64,000 nucleotides of DNA from UBA1672 sp964587815 (GTDB lineage Bacteria; Pseudomonadota; Alphaproteobacteria; Micavibrionales; Micavibrionaceae), in NCBI GenBank assembly GCA_964587815.1, contig CAZPMH010000006.1, forward strand, positions 1 to 64,000, given 5' to 3'. The notes under the pieces were generated by a model. The model made no database searches and was not told the origin of the DNA. It saw only the letters and a program-made list of their open reading frames with translations. Positions 26,143-34,923 of this stretch are shown here, in pieces. The translations under genes were made by a program, and so were the position numbers. Each line of letters opens with the position of its first letter. The first letter of the stretch is position 1.

Positions 26143-26790
26143 ATGCGCGAATATCATTTGTTTTTTTCTTTATTGATCATGATTGTTTTTGTACCCGTTT
26201 CAGCTCAGGCTCAAGCGGTATATACTGAAGAAGATTACATTGCACAATGCCAAGAGTCTCGTGCCCTTAATTATCCCGATGCACGTCAGTGTAAGTGTGT
26301 TTTGAATGTTCATAGCAGTGAGCAGGATAAAAGCGATTTGGGTTATATTGCACAAAATATCGAGAAGTTTGAGAAACGTGCGACTGAGCTGGAAAGCTTT
26401 TTTATTACGCATGATGTTTTGAATGCTCAAAAACTTGAAACCTTATGTATTTTCTCTCAAGACGCTAATGCTGAGAAAGCTAGGCTGCAAAGACGTTTTG
26501 ATGAGGATCCGTCATATCGTGCTACGGAGTCAGGTCGAGAGGATTTACAGGAAATTTTTGAAATTGAGCAAAGTATAAGAAAGCATTATGTCGAAGATCT
26601 TGGGCGTGAAATGGCCACGCGCGAGCAAAACCGCGTTTTCGGTGCAGGACAAAAGGCTATGCAATATTGCCAATATAGTTCTGAACTGTATCTGCTAAAA
26701 CAGCGATATAATGACATTGTAAATGGCGTACCTGAGTTCAATTCTGCCGGCCATGTGTTAAGACAAAAATTTCGTCAGTGTATTCAGTGA
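26143..26790 (+). CDS. Secreted CxC-motif protein B (tandem paralogue)
   Basis: 215 residues with a signal peptide cleaved near AQAQA. It repeats the plan of the previous gene: YIAQCQESRA, then CKCVLNV (CxC), a helical middle, LCIF, a YCQYSSELYLLKQRY segment matching NYCMAKEKHQKLKD of its neighbour, and a terminal RQCIQ. ATG 26143 has GAGG six bases upstream. It ends one base before the stop of the convergent ygfZ gene. Function unknown. Confidence 0.75.
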   Translation: MREYHLFFSLLIMIVFVPVSAQAQAVYTEEDYIAQCQESRALNYPDARQCKCVLNVHSSEQDKSDLGYIAQNIEKFEKRATELESFFITHDVLNAQKLETLCIFSQDANAEKARLQRRFDEDPSYRATESGREDLQEIFEIEQSIRKHYVEDLGREMATREQNRVFGAGQKAMQYCQYSSELYLLKQRYNDIVNGVPEFNSAGHVLRQKFRQCIQ

Positions 26791-27558
26791 TCATTCGTTG
26801 TCGTTTAAGGCTGGAATAAACTCATTTTTTAACAGCGCGAGGCCGTGGGTTCGTTCTTTGTTGGATGAGCGCATTGTGCCTGCTTTTTTCCCATTTATTG
26901 TGATATTTTCATCAGGCTCAGGTAGGGCGCTTAGCTCTAATTCTTGTGCGGATATCGGGTGCAGGTGTTTTTTTGCCAGGCCGCGGTAATGCATTCTTGC
27001 GGTTAGTTCCTGGCCGATGTAACAGCCTTTGTCGAAAGATATGCCGTTTAGTTTATCTATGCCTGATTCCAGCAAGGTTGATTTTTCGGGGATCATGTCG
27101 CGGCTGCCATCGGGAATGTTATTTTTAATGCGTAGAGTGTCCCAGATGTCAAAATCCAAGAATTGTACATCCGTCGGTGGTTCAAATGAACGGTTGCCGA
27201 TATCGGGATTTCTGGGGTCTTGGGTTCCGTGTTTTTTTCCAATTGTTATATAAACATCATGCGCTGGAATTGTTGAGATGTTTATTTCTGCTCTGAGTGC
27301 GTAGAACTTTAATCTTTTCGCTAAATCTTCACAGCGCTCATTGGGTTCGCAGTCCAGCAGCAGTGTGTCCTCTTTTTCCGTTATAAAGAAATCATGCAAG
27401 AATTTCCCTTGGGGTGTTAGCAAGCAACTGTAAACGGCAGTGTCTGTTTTTGCTTTTTCGATATAGTTTGTAATGATGTTTTGCAGAAATTTTTTTCTGT
27501 CTTTGCCGCTAATTTTTATTAGGCCGCGTTCTCGTGTTGTATAAAAAAGGTTGATCAT
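26791..27558 (-). CDS. ygfZ: YgfZ/GcvT-domain iron-sulfur cluster protein
   Basis: Folate-binding protein needed for maturation or repair of some [4Fe-4S] enzymes such as MiaB. The diagnostic motif K-G-C-Y-x-G-Q-E is present as KGCYIGQELTARMHYRG at about residue 180, with the GcvT-like N-terminal fold (FLQNIITNYI, TPQGKFLHDF). 255 residues is on the short side of the family. Convergent with the secreted CxC pair, no gap. Confidence 0.9.
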   Translation of the reverse strand: MINLFYTTRERGLIKISGKDRKKFLQNIITNYIEKAKTDTAVYSCLLTPQGKFLHDFFITEKEDTLLLDCEPNERCEDLAKRLKFYALRAEINISTIPAHDVYITIGKKHGTQDPRNPDIGNRSFEPPTDVQFLDFDIWDTLRIKNNIPDGSRDMIPEKSTLLESGIDKLNGISFDKGCYIGQELTARMHYRGLAKKHLHPISAQELELSALPEPDENITINGKKAGTMRSSNKERTHGLALLKNEFIPALNDNE

Positions 27559-27599
27559 GTGTCTCTTTATTTTCCAGATCGATTTAGAGTGAGTGTTAC

Positions 27600-27632
27600 C
27601 AAAAAAAAAGCCGGCTATATTCAGCCGACTTT
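27600..27632 (-). terminator. Terminator of the 27653-28183 gene
   Basis: On the minus strand AGTCGGCT and AGCCGGCT pair (one G-U) around a short loop and are followed by a run of nine or more T. It sits 20 bases after the stop codon and before ygfZ. Confidence 0.85.
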
Positions 27633-27652
27633 AAAAGATACTTTAAAAGATA

Positions 27653-28183
27653 CTAATTATTGAGATTAGCATAGTCGCCCTTTTCTTGAGGGAGAACATT
27701 TAACCCCATTCTTCTCGCTTCTTCGCGATATTCGGAATGTGTTTTCAAATAGTTCTGTTTCGCTTTTTCGGCTGTTGTGAACGGTAGATATTTTACACGC
27801 TGCCAGCCTCTTGAAATCATGCAACCTTCAAAATCAATGTAGTCACTGTGTTCGCGGTATAGTTCTTTGTCTCGCTCGGGTGTTTCAAAACCGAGAAGCT
27901 CTGCTTCATCGTCTGCAAGAACAATTTGTTCTTTAGCATATGCGGGAATCGGTTCTGTTACAGCGCCAAGACGCTCTAATTCTCTTAGCTCAACGACGCA
28001 TCTTGCGATATCGCGATTTAGCATTTGTTGTGCTTTTGGCCCGGTTGTGTAAAGAGCAGACGGCATGCTTACGCGTTGCCAATACTGACCTTCTTTTTCA
28101 ATTTCATCATCAATACCGGCCATTGCGGGTGCGATAAATGCGAATGTAAGAAGTAGTGTAAGAAAAGAACGTGTGATCATCAT
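27653..28183 (-). CDS. Exported protein of unknown function
   Basis: 176 residues with a signal peptide (core FLTLLLTFAFIAPAM, cleavage after AMA). The mature part has helix-rich sequence with two cysteines (IARCVVEL and EGCMISRGWQRVK); the GC-x3-RGW motif looks conserved-protein-like, but I cannot tie it to a named family. It has its own terminator and a promoter gap of about 100 bases upstream. Location is probably periplasm or envelope. Confidence 0.72.
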   Translation of the reverse strand: MMITRSFLTLLLTFAFIAPAMAGIDDEIEKEGQYWQRVSMPSALYTTGPKAQQMLNRDIARCVVELRELERLGAVTEPIPAYAKEQIVLADDEAELLGFETPERDKELYREHSDYIDFEGCMISRGWQRVKYLPFTTAEKAKQNYLKTHSEYREEARRMGLNVLPQEKGDYANLNN

Positions 28184-28288
28184 AGGAATACTTTGTTATT
28201 TGTTTCGATACTCTGAATAGCACAATAGCAAGAAATAGCTGTTTTCTCAATATAATTATCAAAAATAATCAAGCTGCGTTATCAGAGA

Positions 28289-30049
28289 TTATTCTGTTTC
28301 CGGAGTGTTGTGCCACCATGTTTCTAAAACTGCGCCGTATATGGGGTTAATCTCTGTAAATTTAATCGTATTTTTATGAGCGATATAGTCGCGCCCTTTA
28401 TAGAAAAGCGGGATAAACACATTCTCTTTCATAATGATGCTGTCAATTTTATGCGCCTGCTGTTTTAGATCAGAGTAGGTGACGGCCTGTGCAATGTTTT
28501 GTGCGGCTTCATCAAGAGCGAGATTGCAAATTCCTGAGAAATTGAAGCCTGATGGCCTGTCTTTTGTGGCGCATGACCAATAAAGCACTTGCTCCGTTCC
28601 CGGGGACAGGCTGTTTTGCCAGAAGAAAGACAGCATGTCATAATCGTAGGCGCTTTTTCGTTCCTGAAAGGTTGCGCTGTCGGCGACACGTATTGATAAG
28701 TCTATGCCGAGGCGTTCGAGGCTGCGTTGATAGGTGAGGGCGATTTTTTCTTCTTGTGGTGTTGAAAGCAATAACTCAAACGCTAGCGGTTCACCTGTTT
28801 TTTCGTTGATGCGTTTGCCGTCTTTAATGATCCAGCCTTGCTCTTTAAGCAGTTTACTTGCTTCTCTTTGGCGTTTGCGCAGCGTTTGTTTCTCGGCCGG
28901 TTCTTCGGATGCGGAGGCATCAAGCACGGAGTTTGGATAGATGCTGCGGATGCGGGTGAATTTATTGTGGTAGATATTTGTGCCGACCCATTCTTCGTCG
29001 AAGGCTAAGCTCAGGGCTTTTCTTACCGCAGGATTATCGAATGGCGGGCGTCTGAAATTAAAAATGAAGCCATGCGCGCGCTCAGGCCGACCGTGTTCAA
29101 GTTCTGATTTTACAATATTTGGCGGTATATCGTTGTAATTTGATGTCCACTTTCCGATGTTCCATTCGCGTCTGAGGTCAAGATCGCCTTTTTTGAAGGC
29201 CTCCAAGGCTATTGTATCGTCGCGATAGTAATCATAGGTGATGGTATCGAAGTTATAATGGCCGACATTAAAGAATAAATCTTTCGCCCAATAGTCTTCC
29301 ACGCGTTCATACGTGATTTTCTTGCCGATTTGTACGTCTTTTACGCGATACGGGCCGTTGCCAAGCGGTGGTTGGATCGTGGTTTGGTTGAAGTCTTTGC
29401 CTTGCCACCATTTTTCGGAGAGGACGGGCATCATGGCGATGATCATGATTGTTTCGCGATTGAAGCCGTCTTTTAAAGTAAAGGCTACCTCTTCTTCTCC
29501 GTTTTCATTTTTTTGCACCGTTGGATCATTTGATAGTGCATAGACGCGGCGCATGTTCGGGCGGCCGCTCTCTTTAAGTGTTTTATAGGAGAATACGACA
29601 TCTCGCGCTGTTATTTTTGATCCGTCGTGAAAACGCGCTTTTGGGTTTAGGGTAAAGGTTATGGAGGAACGGTCTTCGGGGACGCTTATTTTTTTTGCGA
29701 TTAACGGGTACATTGTAAACGGTTCGTCCCAGACGCGCTGCATCAGGCGGTCATAGACCAGATTCATGTTTTGCGGTGCGCTGCCTTTTAAGGCGTATGG
29801 GTTTAATGTGTCGAACGAGCCTGTCGCGGACATTCTGAGCGCTCCGCCTTTGGGTGCATTCGGGTTCGCGTATTCCAGATGTTTTGAACTCTCGTCGTAT
29901 TTTGTTTCGCCGTGCATGGATAAGCCGAACAAGGGCGAAGGACTTTTTGCGTTTTCCGCGCTTTCAGCATGTGCGAAAGAGGGGAGAAGTATGCTATAAA
30001 GTGAGACGAAAAGAAGAAGTGCAAAAAAGTTTTTCATGAAAATAGTCAT
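28289..30049 (-). CDS. ABC transporter substrate-binding protein, family 5 (YejA-like)
   Basis: Periplasmic solute-binding protein for oligopeptides or related compounds. A signal peptide (FFALLLFVSLYSILLPSFAH) leads into the YejA-type opening LFGLSMHGETKY ... LEYANPNAPKGGALRMS, then the SBP_bac_5 core (FTLNPKARFHDGSKITARDVVFSYKTL split over residues 140-170). About 586 residues. The start at 30049 has GGAA seven bases upstream; 30037 is the alternative. No permease or ATPase genes (yejBEF) are adjacent, so this is an orphan binding protein. Its 5' end overlaps the divergent macro-domain gene. Confidence 0.9.
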   Translation of the reverse strand: MTIFMKNFFALLLFVSLYSILLPSFAHAESAENAKSPSPLFGLSMHGETKYDESSKHLEYANPNAPKGGALRMSATGSFDTLNPYALKGSAPQNMNLVYDRLMQRVWDEPFTMYPLIAKKISVPEDRSSITFTLNPKARFHDGSKITARDVVFSYKTLKESGRPNMRRVYALSNDPTVQKNENGEEEVAFTLKDGFNRETIMIIAMMPVLSEKWWQGKDFNQTTIQPPLGNGPYRVKDVQIGKKITYERVEDYWAKDLFFNVGHYNFDTITYDYYRDDTIALEAFKKGDLDLRREWNIGKWTSNYNDIPPNIVKSELEHGRPERAHGFIFNFRRPPFDNPAVRKALSLAFDEEWVGTNIYHNKFTRIRSIYPNSVLDASASEEPAEKQTLRKRQREASKLLKEQGWIIKDGKRINEKTGEPLAFELLLSTPQEEKIALTYQRSLERLGIDLSIRVADSATFQERKSAYDYDMLSFFWQNSLSPGTEQVLYWSCATKDRPSGFNFSGICNLALDEAAQNIAQAVTYSDLKQQAHKIDSIIMKENVFIPLFYKGRDYIAHKNTIKFTEINPIYGAVLETWWHNTPETE

Positions 30050-30599
30050 ATCAAATTCCGGAGTGAGTTCCAAAGCGTTTTTCGATTGCCTGTCCGTTGT
30101 TGAGGGGGATATCACGCAGCAAGATGTCAACGCTATTATAACCGTTATTCCGCAAAATCTCGACTTTAAAGGGCGGCTTAATCAGTCCATTGCAGAGGCG
30201 TGCGGCGCGGATTTGGATGAATTTATTTTAGAGCATATTCATAAGCCCAGAGTAGGGGATGCTTACGCCTTGCCAGGCTTTGATTTGCCCGCGCGGCATA
30301 TACTGGTAGGGGTGATGCCACATTATCGCACTGGATTTGATATGAATGATTCCCATCTTTCAGGTGTCGTCAGAAGCCTTATGGATTTGGCGCGGTCGAT
30401 GTTGTTAAATTCTGTCGCGTTTCCTGCGCTGGCCTCAGGGCGTGGCGGTTTTCCAAAAGTGAAGGCTGCGCGGTTGGTGAGCCAAGGGATCGTTGACCGT
30501 ATGCATGAGAATTTCGATGATGTCCGCATTGTTTGCCCGGATGCGGAGCGTGTTGAAATTTTTGAGCGCAAACTCGAAGTGTTGGGCTGGAGCAAATAA
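30036..30599 (+). CDS. Macro-domain protein with a degenerate ADP-ribose pocket
   Basis: 187 residues with the macro fold: LSVVEGDITQQDVNAII near the start, then VGDAYALPGFDLPARHILVGV and FPALASGRGGFPKVKA. Canonical members have NAAN and GGGVDG loops for ADP-ribose; here these read TVIP and FKGRLNQ, so de-ADP-ribosylation by the usual mechanism is unlikely, while ligand binding is possible. The ATG at 30036 lies inside the divergent transporter gene and has no clear Shine-Dalgarno; a GTG at 30063 is an alternative. An adenosine-kinase-like gene follows on the other strand, which may hint at nucleoside metabolism. Confidence 0.78.
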   Translation: MKIVISNSGVSSKAFFDCLSVVEGDITQQDVNAIITVIPQNLDFKGRLNQSIAEACGADLDEFILEHIHKPRVGDAYALPGFDLPARHILVGVMPHYRTGFDMNDSHLSGVVRSLMDLARSMLLNSVAFPALASGRGGFPKVKAARLVSQGIVDRMHENFDDVRIVCPDAERVEIFERKLEVLGWSK

Positions 30600-30626
30600 C
30601 AATTTTGCTCCAGCACTCTTTATTAT

Positions 30627-31619
30627 TTAAGCGGCAAGTTCTGCCAATGTCACATGTGGACGTGGACCAATGTGAGAGATGACTTCTGCCGCGGCGATAG
30701 CGCCTAAACGACCGCATTCTTCCAGAGGCTTTCCTTCGGTAAAGCCGTAGAGGAAGCCCGCTGCGAATTGGTCGCCTGCGCCTGTGGTGTCGACAACATT
30801 ATTCACAGCTTGTGCATCAATCTTGACTTGACCGTCTTTTGAAATAATCACTGCGCCTTTTTCACTGCGTGTGATTGCGGCGATCTCAACATGATTGCTG
30901 ATCTGGCTGATCGCATCATCGAAGTCTTCGGTTTGGAAGAGGGATTTGATCTCATCTTCATTTGCGAACAATATGTCCACATGGTTTTCCACAAGGTTGC
31001 GGAAATCTTCACGGTGGCGATCGACGCAGAACGGGTCTGATAATGTTAGCGCGATGCGGTGACCTGCTGTGTGTGCGTGTTCGGCGGCGGTGATAAATGC
31101 TTTTTTCGCTTGTTCGCGGTCAAACAAATAGCCTTCAAGATATGTTACTTTTGCACTTGCGATGAGGTGTGAATCGATGTCTACAGGGCTTAGCTCGACG
31201 CTCGCACCTAAAAATGTGTTCATTGTGCGGTCAGCGTCAGGCGTTACGAGGATCATGCATCGGCCTGTTGACGCACCAACGACAAGTGGCTGTGTCTCGA
31301 AATTCACTCCTAGAGATTTGATGTCGTTTTGGAAAACTTTGCCCAAAGCATCATCTGCGACCTTGCCGATGAATGCACCGTTTCCGCCGAAGGATGCAAA
31401 ACCTGCCATCGTGTTGGCGGCTGAACCGCCTGATGTTTCAACGCCCTCAGGCATTTGTGCGTATAAATCAACGGCGCGCGATTCTTCAACAAGCGTCATT
31501 GCGCCTTTTTCCATGCCATGTTTTGCGTTTTGATCGGCGATAAATTCTTCTGAGACTTGTGAGAGAACATCAACAAGTGCGTTTCCAACGGCAACAACGC
31601 CATATTTTGTATCGGACAT
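30627..31619 (-). CDS. PfkB-family kinase, adenosine-kinase-like
   Basis: Phosphorylates a nucleoside or sugar using ATP. 330 residues with the PfkB signature 1 (GGSAANTMAGFASFGG at about 65-80) and signature 2 with the catalytic base (VDTTGAGDQFAAGFLYG at about 285-300). Overall sequence fits alphaproteobacterial adenosine-kinase-type members; the substrate remains unproven. The start at 31619 has GGAAAAG upstream. Divergent from the TetR-like gene. Confidence 0.87.
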   Translation of the reverse strand: MSDTKYGVVAVGNALVDVLSQVSEEFIADQNAKHGMEKGAMTLVEESRAVDLYAQMPEGVETSGGSAANTMAGFASFGGNGAFIGKVADDALGKVFQNDIKSLGVNFETQPLVVGASTGRCMILVTPDADRTMNTFLGASVELSPVDIDSHLIASAKVTYLEGYLFDREQAKKAFITAAEHAHTAGHRIALTLSDPFCVDRHREDFRNLVENHVDILFANEDEIKSLFQTEDFDDAISQISNHVEIAAITRSEKGAVIISKDGQVKIDAQAVNNVVDTTGAGDQFAAGFLYGFTEGKPLEECGRLGAIAAAEVISHIGPRPHVTLAELAA

Positions 31620-31710
31620 TAATTCTTTTCCATTTTCGTTGTGATTGTTTGTAATTTCCGACCAATTTTTATACCATTCAAACAATGAATGCAAAGCGAT
31701 AGATAGAAAA

Positions 31711-32319
31711 ATGGCTGAAAAATCAAAATCTTCTAAAAAAACGAAATCTACTGAAACGGACGTTAAGCAGAAAATAGCACTGGCGGCTTTATCTGTTGCG
31801 GCTGATCAGGGATGGCAGAACACAACCTTGTCCGACATTGCAAAAGCTGCGGATGTCACCATGGCGGATTTGGTTTTTATTGTTGAAGACCGCACTGATA
31901 TTTTACGCCTTATTGGTCGCATGATCGATCACAAGGTGGCGGAAAATGTGTCGTTGGATCGTTCGCCTGAGAATAGCCCGCGAGATGTTTTGTTCGATTT
32001 GTTTATGGATCGGTATGATGTTTTGAATGACCATCGCCACGGTATTATCGCTATTTTGGATGGTTTTAAATATGATCCGAAACAGGCGTTGTCTAGTTTG
32101 CCGCATTTGTGCACTTCTATGTCGCTTATGCTTGAGATGGCAGATGTTGATACGAGCGGCGTTATGGGCGCGGTTCGTGTGACGGGGATGAGCGGCATTT
32201 ATCTCAAGGTTCTCAAAGTTTGGATGGATGATGAGAGTGCGGATTTGGCGAAGACGATGGCCGCGCTTGATAAGCAGCTAGAGCGTGCAGAGCAGGTGGC
32301 AAATACGCTTGGGTTTTAG
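31711..32319 (+). CDS. TetR-like helix-turn-helix protein
   Basis: 202 residues. A Lys/Ser-rich leader is followed by a TetR-type N-terminal bundle (KIALAALSVAADQGWQNTTL, then LSDIAKAADVTMADLVFIV as helix-turn-helix at about residues 45-65) and an all-helical C-terminal domain. The tail (WMDDESADLAKTMAALDKQL) also recalls COQ9, a TetR-fold ubiquinone-biosynthesis protein, so a lipid-binding role is possible. It lies between two PfkB-family genes and ends by overlapping the second by 4 bases. Confidence 0.75.
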   Translation: MAEKSKSSKKTKSTETDVKQKIALAALSVAADQGWQNTTLSDIAKAADVTMADLVFIVEDRTDILRLIGRMIDHKVAENVSLDRSPENSPRDVLFDLFMDRYDVLNDHRHGIIAILDGFKYDPKQALSSLPHLCTSMSLMLEMADVDTSGVMGAVRVTGMSGIYLKVLKVWMDDESADLAKTMAALDKQLERAEQVANTLGF

Positions 32320-33176
32320 GCTTGCTTTTCGATCGATTGTTTCAAATACTCTTCAATATTTCCGAGATAAGGCAGGGAAGCGTATGATCCTTTTTGGGTG
32401 GCGCTTAGTGTTGCTGCGGCTTTAGCGTATTCGATAGCGCTTTCAATGTTTGTGCGTGCTTGGTAACATGCCGCGAACGTTCCGCAGAATGCTTCGAAGG
32501 CACCTGATAAATCTTTTATCGTTTCCTTCTCACGGTTTTCCTCATTATGCCACATCTCATTATTTACAAGTATGTTTTGCGTACCTGCTTTTATAGCGTT
32601 TATATGCGTTGTTTGTTCTGTTGGTTTGAATTCTGTTTCACCATCAGTAATAAGTACATCGCAGTTTTGTGCATAGTCAGGTATATTTGCGACGTCACAC
32701 CCGCATGATAACAATGTCTTTGTGCCGTTTTTTCGGGCACGCTCAATCAGTTTTTCGTTTTCGTGGTCGTCAAAATCAGCATGCAAGACCAGAAGTGTTC
32801 TTTCATTCATTGCTGTGTCAGGAATTTGATGATGGCTCGATAATAAATTGGCACCTGCATTCTTTACGTATGTGTTTTGAGAGCCAAATTTTAGAATCGT
32901 AAGGGATCCTGTTTCTTGGTCCGTTTGGGACAGACCCGTGGTTTGAATGCCTTCTTTCCTGAATATTTTTAGAATTTGATCAGCGAACATGTCTTTTCCG
33001 ATGCTGCCGATTATACCAACATGTGCGCATGCGCGTGCTGCGGAAATTGCTGTCAGTGCGGATGACCCATTTATGTTTGTATAATTGCCCAATGCTTGAA
33101 TCTGAGAATTCTGGGCCAATTCCTGTTTAAGTTCAATCTCAGTTCCGATTAAAATATCACCAAATGTTATGATCAT
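32316..33176 (-). CDS. PfkB-family protein with an altered catalytic motif (possible pseudokinase)
   Basis: 286 residues with the overall ribokinase-like plan: N-terminal substrate lid (GNYTNINGSSALTAISAARA), GIIGSIGKDMFADQI, and a C-terminal region ending TQKGSYASLP. The motif that should read D-T-T-G-A-G-D is DLSGAFEAFCGTFAA, so the catalytic Asp is Glu and the anion-hole Gly is Phe; I checked the codons (GGT GCC TTC GAA). Activity is therefore doubtful. It might act as a sensor or regulator together with the active kinase 700 bases away, but that is inference. Confidence 0.75.
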   Translation of the reverse strand: MIITFGDILIGTEIELKQELAQNSQIQALGNYTNINGSSALTAISAARACAHVGIIGSIGKDMFADQILKIFRKEGIQTTGLSQTDQETGSLTILKFGSQNTYVKNAGANLLSSHHQIPDTAMNERTLLVLHADFDDHENEKLIERARKNGTKTLLSCGCDVANIPDYAQNCDVLITDGETEFKPTEQTTHINAIKAGTQNILVNNEMWHNEENREKETIKDLSGAFEAFCGTFAACYQARTNIESAIEYAKAAATLSATQKGSYASLPYLGNIEEYLKQSIEKQA

Positions 33177-33296
33177 TTTATTTTCTGTCTGAATATCGTA
33201 TTATTAAGTTTCGATGCTTTATATTAGGCAAAAATAAAGAAAAGCTTGATCTGAAGAGTTAAACACAATAAAGACTTGTGTGAAAGGCAGAAGCGG

Positions 33297-34520
33297 ATGT
33301 CAGTAAATTACGATAAGCATTTCCAAGGGTGTGTTGATGCGGTAAAGTCCGAGGGACGTTATCGCGTTTTTAATACGATGGAGCGTATTGCAGGACGTTT
33401 TCCATACGCTAATTATTATGACGCCGAAGGTCATTCAAAAGAAATAGCGATTTGGTGTAGCAATGACTATCTCGGTATGGGGCAGCACCCTAAAGTTTTA
33501 CAAGCCGCGAAAGATGCTCTTGATTCTTGTGGAGCAGGGGCCGGCGGTACGCGCAATATATCAGGTACAACGCGCTATCACGTCGAGCTGGAAGCTAGCC
33601 TTTGCGATCTTCACGGTAAGGAAGCAGCGCTTACTTTTTCATCCGGCTATGTTGCTAATGAAGGTGCGTTGAGCACATTGGGCAAGCTTATGCCGGGGTG
33701 TGTGATTTTTTCAGACGAGCTTAACCATGCGTCAATGATTCACGGCATTAAAGAGAGCAAGCAAGAGAAAATGATTTTCCGCCATAATGATGTGGAACAT
33801 CTTGAAAGTTTGCTTATGTCCGTAGATATTAAGCGTCCCAAAATCATTGCCTTTGAGTCTGTATATTCCATGGAAGGCGATATTGCTCCGATCAAAGAGA
33901 TTGTTGAGTTGGCGGAAAAATATAACGCGATGACATATCTAGATGAAGTGCATGGCGTTGGTTTGTATGGCGCGCGTGGCGGCGGTGTTGCCGAGCAGAT
34001 AGGGGTTATGGATCGTGTTGACATTATTGAAGGCACTTTTGGTAAGGCCTATGGTGCGATGGGCGGGTTCATTACAGGCAGTGCGCCGGTTATTGATGCG
34101 GTTCGTTGTTATGCTTCCGGCTTTATTTTCACGACCAGTCTGCCGCCGTCTGTCTTGGCTGCGTCACTTGCTTCGGTTGAACATCTAAAGACTTCCCGAG
34201 TTGAGCGCGAAAAGCAGCGCGCTAATGTCGCTTTGTTTAAGGATATGCTTGAGACGAGCGGGTTGCCCTTTATGCGTGGTGAAAGCCATATCGTCCCTTT
34301 GATTGTGGGGGAACCGAATTGTTGTAAAGAAGTGTGCGATATCTTGCTTAAAGATTACGATATTTACGTTCAGCCTATTAATTATCCTACTGTACCTAAG
34401 GGAACGGAGAGATTACGCCTGACTGCGACGGCGGCGCATTCGTTGGATGATGTTCGATATATGGGGAATATGCTACAGCATTTGTGGGAAAGCCATCATG
34501 CCTTGAAAGCTGTTGCCTAA
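33297..34520 (+). CDS. hemA: 5-aminolevulinate synthase
   Basis: PLP enzyme that condenses glycine and succinyl-CoA into ALA, the entry to haem in Alphaproteobacteria (C4 pathway). 407 residues; the ALAS hallmarks are CSNDYLGMGQHPKV near residue 55, GAGAGGTRNISGT, DEVHGVGLYG and the PLP lysine in EGTFGKAYGAMGG (about 245). The start at 33297 has AAGG upstream; the TTG at 33276 is unlikely. No HRM cysteine-proline motif is visible at the N-terminus. Together with hemW this covers two haem-related genes in the window. Confidence 0.97.
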   Translation: MSVNYDKHFQGCVDAVKSEGRYRVFNTMERIAGRFPYANYYDAEGHSKEIAIWCSNDYLGMGQHPKVLQAAKDALDSCGAGAGGTRNISGTTRYHVELEASLCDLHGKEAALTFSSGYVANEGALSTLGKLMPGCVIFSDELNHASMIHGIKESKQEKMIFRHNDVEHLESLLMSVDIKRPKIIAFESVYSMEGDIAPIKEIVELAEKYNAMTYLDEVHGVGLYGARGGGVAEQIGVMDRVDIIEGTFGKAYGAMGGFITGSAPVIDAVRCYASGFIFTTSLPPSVLAASLASVEHLKTSRVEREKQRANVALFKDMLETSGLPFMRGESHIVPLIVGEPNCCKEVCDILLKDYDIYVQPINYPTVPKGTERLRLTATAAHSLDDVRYMGNMLQHLWESHHALKAVA

Positions 34521-34557
34521 GGCAACAATCCTGTTCATTTCGTTTTTTGATCAAAAT

Positions 34558-34725
34558 TTAGACCAGAATATCTATATTCGTGCCACGATTCTTCGATGCT
34601 TGCACTGATTCTTCAAGAATCTGTGCAACGGCTTGATCTGCCTGTGCGGCTTGTTTTGTAACAGATAGCGCCACATTTTGTTGCGCTATGGCGGTCTGCG
34701 CGGCTATTGCTGCTGGAATTTCCAT
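34558..34725 (-). CDS. YjfB-like small protein
   Basis: A 55-residue protein beginning MEIPAAIAAQTAIAQQNVAL and ending TNIDILV. The ATG has a perfect AGGAG eight bases upstream, which supports expression. Length, N-terminal (M-x-I-P-A) and alanine/glutamine-rich helices resemble the YjfB 'putative motility protein' family of Bacillus and Proteobacteria, whose function is not established. It fills most of the 400-base gap between hemA and the metallopeptidase-like gene, in the opposite orientation to both. No flagellar gene is nearby. Confidence 0.8.
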   Translation of the reverse strand: MEIPAAIAAQTAIAQQNVALSVTKQAAQADQAVAQILEESVQASKNRGTNIDILV

Positions 34726-34923
34726 TAAATTATCTCCTAAAATTGAGTATAGACGATTATTTCTAAGATTTAATGAAAATATATTATTTTTCTTCTTTAA
34801 TTGTGTGGAATATTTTCTTTTCCCGCCTATTCTTCCGCTAAATAGACATCAACGTTGATTTTATGCGATTCGGCGATTATTGTTTTTTATTATGTTATCT
34901 ATTTAAACGGCAGGTGGGAGATC

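Noticed and set aside
34512..34526. Hairpin at the hemA stop as a terminator
   Set aside because: The stem is only 6 bp (TTGCC-TAA-GGCAA) with no T-run right after it.
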